Origin: Dactylonectria macrodidyma
Lineage: Eukaryota; Ascomycota; Sordariomycetes; Hypocreales; Nectriaceae
Direction: 5' to 3'
Assembly (NCBI GenBank): GCA_020744425.1
Contig: JAGMUV010000003.1
Span: 248,001-312,000 of the forward strand
DNA: 64,000 bases
Below, one piece after another: positions 57,848 to 64,000 of this stretch; within the stretch, counting starts at the first letter, position 1, and every line of letters begins with the position of its first letter. The notes beneath the pieces were generated by a model. That model was given only the letters and a program-made list of their open reading frames with translations. It searched no databases and had not been told where the DNA came from. A program made the position numbers and the translations under genes.

Positions 57848-58733
57848 CTAGTATTCATAGCTAATAATACCATCGATCGTACCAGCATGCAATCCTCCCG
57901 TAATTGCTATGTCCGCAGCGGTAGTATGCCTTGCCGCATCACTAAGAAGATAGACTACGGCACCAGTTAAATCATCCGTGGTACTAAGTCGCTGATTCGG
58001 CGGCGATAACCACATTTGAGCGCCAACTCGTTCAGACTTGGTTGCTCGAACCGCTCGCGTCATTTCAGAGTCGACAAATCCTGGGGAAATAGTGTTGACC
58101 CGGATTTTGCTCGGTGCAAGCTCAACTGCTAGGACCTTGGCTAACATCATGACGGCACCTTTAGATGCATTATATGCAGCCATTCGATGACCCGGCAGGG
58201 CTATATGTGCCGACTGAGAGGCAATCAGCACCATGCTTCCTGAGGTTCCTTGCTTGATGATTTGTCTCGCAACAAGCTGTGCTGTGAAGAATGTGCCTCG
58301 GACCTGAGAAATTAATGGCTTTTCCAAGTTAAACGGGCACCCGTGGGCTCACATTAATATCCTGGATCTTGGTGAATTCATCCCAGGTTTGATCAAGAAA
58401 CGGCTTGTCAATTGCAATCCCAGCGCACGGGACGCAGCCATCGATGGACCCGAGTTCGCCTACTGCCTTCTTAAAGGATGTCTCCAAGCTCTCTTGGTTT
58501 GTCACATCCGTTTTGATGTACACCACCTTGGTGCCGAACTCATCACTTAGCGTGTTGAATTCTTTGACGGGTCGTTCTTGGATATCGAGCACGGCAACGT
58601 TGCCTCCCATTTCGCAAATCGCGCGCGTGAGGGCAAAGCCAATGCCCTGCGCACCGCCGGTCACAATGTAGTTGCGATCACGCAATTCGAACATAGAGCG
58701 AACATGGTTATTCTGAGCTGTGGTGGTGGTCAT
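57848..58733 (-). CDS. Short-chain dehydrogenase/reductase
   Basis: Exons 58733-58353 and 58303-57848 (intron 49 bp, gtgagc..ctcag) give 278 aa. Motifs are TGGAQGIG, CAGI for the NAG motif, the catalytic Ser in IASQSAH, YNASK, and ISPGFVDSEMTRA. The C-terminal ITGGLHAGT closes the cofactor pocket. It belongs to the classical SDR family with NAD(P); the substrate is unknown, but the closest general resemblance is to sorbose/mannitol-type reductases. It lies on the same strand as the FMO. Confidence 0.88.
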
Positions 58734-59908
58734 GATGTTCTTTGCGGAGGTCTATTCTATCCAGATAGGGAGAAGTACGCCGTGATAAGACGTAAATGAT
58801 GGAGATGAATTGAATATGAACCATTGGCGTTTCGGTGGGGTTCATCTTCTTCCTGACACAGAAATATACAAATTAACAGTAGATAATAGCCGTTCAAAAC
58901 TGTTCCTACATTCACCAGGCTCCAGGATAGGATCATTTTCTGGATGTTGGCAAGCCCCACCATCTCATTCCGCCACCATCGGAACTTCCGATCATGCGTC
59001 GGAACAGCGATACAAGGGTACGATTACCAATTGCTGAGATTGGATGGCAATCATGATAATGCGGCATACAAACTGACCTTGCCGATGGCTTGACACCATA
59101 TCTAGTATCTATTTACCGTTCGGCAATGCTAACATTGGCGCATACCTGCACTCTGCTTTGAGGGGACGATTGCCGACATTGCTTCTCCTTCCGGCTAACT
59201 TACCCTAGGACCTGATTTTGCTACCAAAATGCCAAAATGGACCCAACGATGCACATCGCATCATGCAGTGGAAGATGCCCAAGTTAGTTATGCTTGACTG
59301 ACAGGACAATAATAAGTAGAAAAAAATGAAGCTTACATTGTTAGCTAATTATCTAGTGGTATTCACCTTTTTGTCACCCTTTCACTGCCGGATGCTGAAG
59401 ACGCTGGCCAAAGGGGTCGGTGTTAGTCGTGAAGTGTTGAGTGGCATGATGGATGAACATGACCGTGAGTGATTCCAAATACCCAATGTCGAATGCCTGA
59501 ATGGCGAACTGCGTAAGGGGAAACCTTGCACTTAAGCTGATTACCGTTCAAGGCCTTAGTTCAACGTCGGCTAGGGGCCGTTTAATAGCCGTCATCTGGC
59601 CGATGCTTCCCCGCACTTGGATGGACACCTGCGATCAAGCTGATGCATGATGGAGATGGTAGAAGGGTTGGAATTGAAGACCCTGGACTTCTTATCACCC
59701 AGAGTGGAGACTGACATTAGTGGAATTGATAGCTGCATAACGAGTCAACGAATTGGTACCAGTTCATGAGAAGTTCTGCGGTCAATTTGAGCCAGCTTGC
59801 CCCGCCGCACGTCTACTCGGTGACAGACGGCCAAAGACCATCAGTCCGATCATACAGCCTCTACTTCCAGCACCGAATTTTACTTGGAAACCCTCGAGAA
59901 ACCCTACA
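58734..59908. other. Divergent promoter region (SDR / Zn2Cys6 regulator)
   Basis: About 1.2 kb. The frame of the regulator extends upstream of 59909 to a TTG at 59753, but the family-like part starts later. Nothing else is supported. Confidence 0.4.
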
Positions 59909-62414
59909 ATGACCGAGACCTCAGAAAGTCGCGGAACAAAGCGCACCAGCGCCCATCGAGCGACCGATACAGGGAAGCGACGAGCGCCATACGCCCTTCG
60001 AGCATGCGAAGCGTGTCGACGACGAAAGGGGAAATGCGACGGCCGCCATCCATGCGGGCATTGCGTTGGCCGAGGACAGAATTGCTTCTTCAGCAGCAGC
60101 AGCCAAGGTCCTGCAGAATGGTCAGATATCCCGACGCTGGCCAACGATGCGGATCAAGTCGCCGGCCATCAGCTGGATGAGCCAGCAAACCCGGCAGTAT
60201 CGAGGTAGGTAGGCTTTCAACCTGTTGGACTATTGACCACCTATTTCACATACCTATTCTAACACCTTAGAGTGCCAGTGGAGGCTCCATATTTGAACTC
60301 GTTTCCAGCCTCAAAGACCAACTCGACAGCCTGACGTCCCATGTCCGAAGTTCCAGTGGTCCGCCCATTCCGACCAATCTCCCGTCAGCCATAAACCTCC
60401 CCCCGAGCTTTCAATCTCAATCCCCCGAAAGAATTGAAACTGGCCCTAGCAAAGAACTGGCGGGATCAGATGGGCAACCCCATCGTCAGACTAGCCAGGG
60501 CTTTTACGGACCCACGAGTCCAGATTACAGCTTGAATGTGGCTCAGATGAAGATACGAGAGGCTGGGTCGGCCACATCCCCATCGCAGCGCCCTCAGCTA
60601 CCAAGTATCGATGACGCGGATGCCTCCGATGATGACAGTGGCATTGTTGGTGTTGATGTTAGCGGATTAAGCAGAGACGCTTGGCCACCTCGTAACCAGA
60701 GAGGACAACTCCACCTACAACAATTCCGATCGCTCATGAACTTACAGGAAGCTGCACGTCTCCTGTTTGTATATCAAGAAGTGGTCGGAGACTTCCACCC
60801 GCTTGTAGATTTAGATGACCTCATGAGCAAGACTCGAGTTTGGTACACGGGCGAACCGTCTGCACGCGGTGGACGAGACTACTCCCCTGTGCAGGTGAAG
60901 CCCAGCACAGATGAAAATGATCTTCTCATTTTGAATCTGGCCTTGGCAATTGGTTTGCGTGCAGAGTCAACACCGTGCAGCACCAGCTCGAATATTGAGA
61001 GCATGCTGCAGTCCAGCTTCCAAGATATCGTCAATGCCAAAGTCGTCTCACCGGCATCTAGCATCAAGGATGTCAAGATTATTCTATTGACAGTAAGCCA
61101 TCGTCTCTTAATTCCCGGAAACATTTTTAACCGTGAGCCCTATAGGCCCTGTACTTCTTCTTTCAGGACATGCTTCGGTCTGCCTGGCGAATGTGCGGAA
61201 TTGCTGGGCGTGTATTGATGGAACTCGGATTTCATAACGGAGATGTCTCGAGACACGTCCTGGACTCAGAAACCGAGCGTACCGAGGTTGCCATCGTCAT
61301 GTGCAGCATTGTAACCCTCGATCGTCAGTGGAGTGCTGCGACAGGGCTTCCAACCAACTTCCAACATTCCAGCTTCGAACCATTACCCAAATCATCTGTG
61401 AGTAACCTTCTTCAACGAGCCGGGCAGTTCTGATTTTGTGGTGATAAATGATAGATCAAGAATCCATACCTCAAAGCCATGCTTTCCTTTATCCAGATTA
61501 GCGACAAGTTTAACGACCCGATTTCCTGCGCCGCCAAAGGAGAGAGATATGAAGATCAAGATGCCTTCGATGTCATGAATTTCCAAGTCGAGCAGTGGCG
61601 AAAAAAGGCAGTCGACAATCAACCCATTAGCAATTTCGGAACTTGGCACTCGAACCCATCAGCCCGGCCTCCATCATGGGCCATTGTGCTGCACCTTCGT
61701 GCCGACTCGATCCGAAGTCTGCTGCTAAGGCCATGCTTCTTTTCCGAGTCGGAGGTAGAGACTGGTCGAGAGCACCTCCGTCCTGCACTAGACCTCGCGT
61801 CGCACATGGTCAACGTTCTCTTCACTCTGGATACCACCACAGACATTTATCGCACGCAGCATCCATACTATCAGCATCTCTTAGCATCAGCCTGCGCTCT
61901 ATTCTTCTTGTTGATTGCATTTGTCAAGCAGAACCACGCATCTTTGGCTGGGGATCTGACAGTTGACTTTGTTGATTCTGTCAGCCGAATCTTTCGGATG
62001 ACACTTACACTAGCCGGTACATATGCGAAGACATCACGAGCTTCGCGCAGGCTATGGAAGAGACTCTCGGAGATGCGCGTGACACTGGCGAATCTGAATT
62101 TGCTGCCAGATCCCCTTCCTGAACAAATCGGTCAACATTTCAGGACCAACGTCGTTGAACCTGAGTCCTCGACGGGACAGAATGCCAGGTACACACAAAA
62201 CACGGGTGCATCACGTTCCAGTTGGAGGGGTCGCTTTCATGGCCAGGGCCCTGGTTTCTCGCCGCCGGTTATTGAGGGTAACGCTACGCAGTCTTTTAGT
62301 GCGGCTTTGGGAACCTTTCCTGACAACGACTTGCAGTTGGCATGGCCTGAATCGCTTCTATCGAACTGGCCAATGGGTGATGACAACGTTCTTTTCTCGG
62401 AAGGCATGTTCTGA
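59909..62414 (+). CDS. Zn2Cys6 transcription factor, SdrA-like candidate
   Basis: Exons 59909-60204, 60273-61092, 61167-61397 and 61455-62414 (introns 68, 74 and 57 bp) give 768 aa. The zinc cluster is Cys33, 36, 43, 49, 52 and 59 (RACEACRRRKGKCDGRHPC, then GHC...C). A Ser/Pro linker precedes the fungal-specific domain, with LQEAARLLFVYQEVVGDFHP, DMLRSAWRMCGIAGRVLMEL and IVTLDRQWSAATGLP. It is tail-to-tail with PAD1, whose divergent partner is FDC1. In Aspergillus niger the homologous pair padA/cdcA is linked to the Zn2Cys6 activator sdrA that controls it. By position and class I infer the same role here, though orthology is not shown. The acceptor of intron 1 (ttagag) is one of two overlapping options. 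Confidence 0.87.
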
Positions 62415-62521
62415 CATGGTGATTTTGCTAGCGCGGTTTCTTATGTAAAACATCTCCTTCATTCGGTTGAATGGGTAAATCTTTAATCCACTGATCAATA
62501 GTATTTTGGCATGAAGAGTCA

Positions 62522-63337
62522 TTAAGCCATTGCACCCACTATTCGACCAGATTGCGGTGTGTCTCTGCGAAACCCCTCCCATCTCTCAAAACCACTTGTA
62601 TAGATACCCATCATGTCCAGCATCCTTCCAGCGCTTTGGTCAATAAGATCATCGAGACTCTCCGGTCGGTGATAGAAAGCTGGCACCGGTGGGAATATCA
62701 CAGCTCCTGCGCGCCGTAGGAATAGCATGTTGTCGAGATGAATATCGCTGAGAGGCGTCTCACGAACGGCCAACATGAGAGACCGGCCTTCTTTGAGGCT
62801 GACATCTGCAGCCCGTGATATCAGGTCGTCACAAAAGCCGGACCGCACCGCGGCTAGAGTCTTCATGCTGCACGGCACGATCATCATTCCGTCGTGTTGA
62901 AATGAGCCTGATGCGATGGGTGCTGATAGATCCTTGGCTGTGTAGTTGACAGTGGCGAGACCCCGAATGTCTGCTTCCGTCAAGGATGTCTCGTACTTCA
63001 GCGTGGCCAAGGCCCATTTGCTGATGACCAGGTGTGTCTCGATGCCAAGCTCGCGCAGGATGGAAAGAATCCGGACGGCAAAAACTGTTCCCGTCGCGCC
63101 TGTTATGCCTATCACAATCCTACGTGGCCGGTCTGGCATATGCGACGCTTGAATATGTTGTGTTGACCATGGTGCTTGTCTTGATCTGGAGGGTGTGGGC
63201 GATCCGACTGGATGGCTGGAATAACTCCTGGCATGTAGAGCGAAGGTGAATGGTATTTGGAAGGCGCTTACAGCTGTTCGAGCTGCATGAAATGGTACAG
63301 TGGTGGGAATACCGCTTCGTAAACAGGCTGGCTTCAT
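62522..63337 (-). CDS. PAD1: Flavin prenyltransferase PAD1 (UbiX family)
   Basis: An intronless 271-aa protein. The Rossmann-like motif GITGATG is at 77-83, followed by HLVISKWA, the PCSMKTLAAVRSGFCDDLIS flavin/phosphate-binding stretch, LMLAVRETPLSDIHLDNML and GAVIFPPVPAFYHRP. These are the hallmark segments of UbiX/Pad1, which joins dimethylallyl phosphate to FMN to make prenyl-FMN for UbiD decarboxylases. Residues 1-66 are Ser/Arg/His-rich with few acids, like a mitochondrial targeting peptide, as in yeast Pad1; Met67 could give a cytosolic form. Transcription is divergent from FDC1, with 532 bp between the start codons. Confidence 0.95.
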   Translation of the reverse strand: MKPACLRSGIPTTVPFHAARTAVSAFQIPFTFALHARSYSSHPVGSPTPSRSRQAPWSTQHIQASHMPDRPRRIVIGITGATGTVFAVRILSILRELGIETHLVISKWALATLKYETSLTEADIRGLATVNYTAKDLSAPIASGSFQHDGMMIVPCSMKTLAAVRSGFCDDLISRAADVSLKEGRSLMLAVRETPLSDIHLDNMLFLRRAGAVIFPPVPAFYHRPESLDDLIDQSAGRMLDMMGIYTSGFERWEGFRRDTPQSGRIVGAMA

Positions 63338-63869
63338 TGCAAAGGTCGGGCGCTATTCTTGACGGTGGCTCTAAAAAACGCAGATACGAGCAAGATATCA
63401 AAAGGCTCTTCTACCTTAGTACCTCTATGCTATCTGATCTACTCGGGGAAAGCATCACGATTGCATTCCCGATAGCCTCTAACCGTCATAGCTTCATCAT
63501 TCGAGTCTCGATGAGGTTCCTAGCCGACTTGATTGGGGAGTGGAGAGATGTGGATTCGTTCCGGTGCGCATGCTAACATTCCTGAGCTTCGGAATAGGTT
63601 CCTAAGCCAAATTTTATAGACTAACGGGCTTATCTATTTTCTCCACACGACGATAATCGGTAATGTCACTGTCGGAATGGGAACGGGTATCCGAGGATTG
63701 TTCAGTCTTCGCAATAATTGGCATGGGCTTAGCTCTAATCTCGTCGAGTCCAGCGTCAATGGACCAACATTTGACCGTTGGAAGGCAATAACTGTATTAA
63801 AACATTATGATGTCTTTTATGATCCAGGCTCTCCGTTTGAAGCAAAGAATATGCCCTGCGATTCTGAAA
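63338..63869. promoter_or_regulatory. Bidirectional PAD1/FDC1 promoter region
   Basis: 532 bp between the divergent PAD1 and FDC1 start codons. No coding frame is supported. It must carry the promoters of both genes; I could not name a factor site by eye. Confidence 0.6.
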
Positions 63870-64000
63870 ATGAGTCGACAAAAAAGTACGCTGGCGTCTG
63901 AGTCCCGCGAAATCGCCGCACAGCTAGATTTTCGCACCTTTATCGACGTTTTGCGCCAAGACAACGACCTAGCAGAAATCAACCAAGAGGTAGATCCGCA
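63870..64000 (+). CDS. FDC1: Ferulic acid decarboxylase FDC1 (UbiD family), 3' truncated by window
   Basis: Starts at ATG 63870 and runs off the window. The first 43 codons read MSRQKSTLASESREI and then LDFRTFIDVLRQDNDLAEIN, the usual N-terminal segment of UbiD/Fdc1 enzymes. The intact enzyme is about 500 aa and decarboxylates cinnamate, ferulate and sorbate with prenyl-FMN made by PAD1. The head-to-head position with PAD1 supports the assignment. Confidence 0.85.
   Translation, partial: MSRQKSTLASESREIAAQLDFRTFIDVLRQDNDLAEINQEVDP

Overview
The window is nuclear DNA of a filamentous ascomycete (Pezizomycotina; the gene repertoire suggests a Sordariomycete, which is inference). The reasons are genes split by 43-146 bp introns (mostly 45-70 bp) with GT..AG ends and CTAAC-type branch sites, four Zn2Cys6 regulators, two HET-domain proteins, a NACHT-ankyrin NLR-like protein and no bacterial-style operons. 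About twenty intact genes are supported, several of them only after splicing exons by eye, plus four decayed genes or gene fragments. No tRNA, rRNA or CRISPR was seen.

Layout. 0-2.3 kb: a hemerythrin-domain protein, truncated by the window edge, and an SDR. 3.1-6.2 kb: an intronless TPR-CHAT putative protease. 6.2-8.7 kb: no convincing gene, but a long TTC/GAA tract. 8.7-10.3 kb: annexin. 11-17.7 kb: a giant NLR-like protein. 18.2-25.1 kb: a class II aldolase, a Zn2Cys6 regulator and two SDRs, a plausible sugar/polyol catabolic group. 26.8-33.1 kb: two HET-domain genes flanking an unrecognised five-exon gene, with a MITE-like inverted-repeat element at the 5' side of the second HET gene. 33.4-44 kb: gene-poor, with a seven-pass membrane protein, two NTF2-like candidates, and relics of an FAD oxidoreductase, a CHAT protein and a DUF3659-like repeat protein.

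44.1-54.2 kb: an MDR oxidoreductase beside a Zn2Cys6 regulator whose zinc cluster is split by a 14-nt micro-exon, an MFS transporter, an Upc2-like regulator that lacks one zinc ligand, and a broken cutinase-like gene. 55.4-58.7 kb: a flavin monooxygenase and an SDR. 59.9-64 kb: a Zn2Cys6 regulator, PAD1 (flavin prenyltransferase) and the start of FDC1 (UbiD-type decarboxylase), matching the cinnamate/sorbate decarboxylation locus known in other moulds.

How the genes may work together. The most coherent unit is the PAD1/FDC1/regulator locus: PAD1 makes the prenylated FMN cofactor that FDC1 needs. The 18-25 kb group looks like regulated carbohydrate metabolism. The CHAT, NLR and HET genes belong to families tied to fungal non-self recognition and cell death, and they cluster in the left half of the window; a CHAT fragment near 42.6 kb shows turnover of that family. 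Splice sites were assigned by eye from consensus and reading frame and need RNA evidence.
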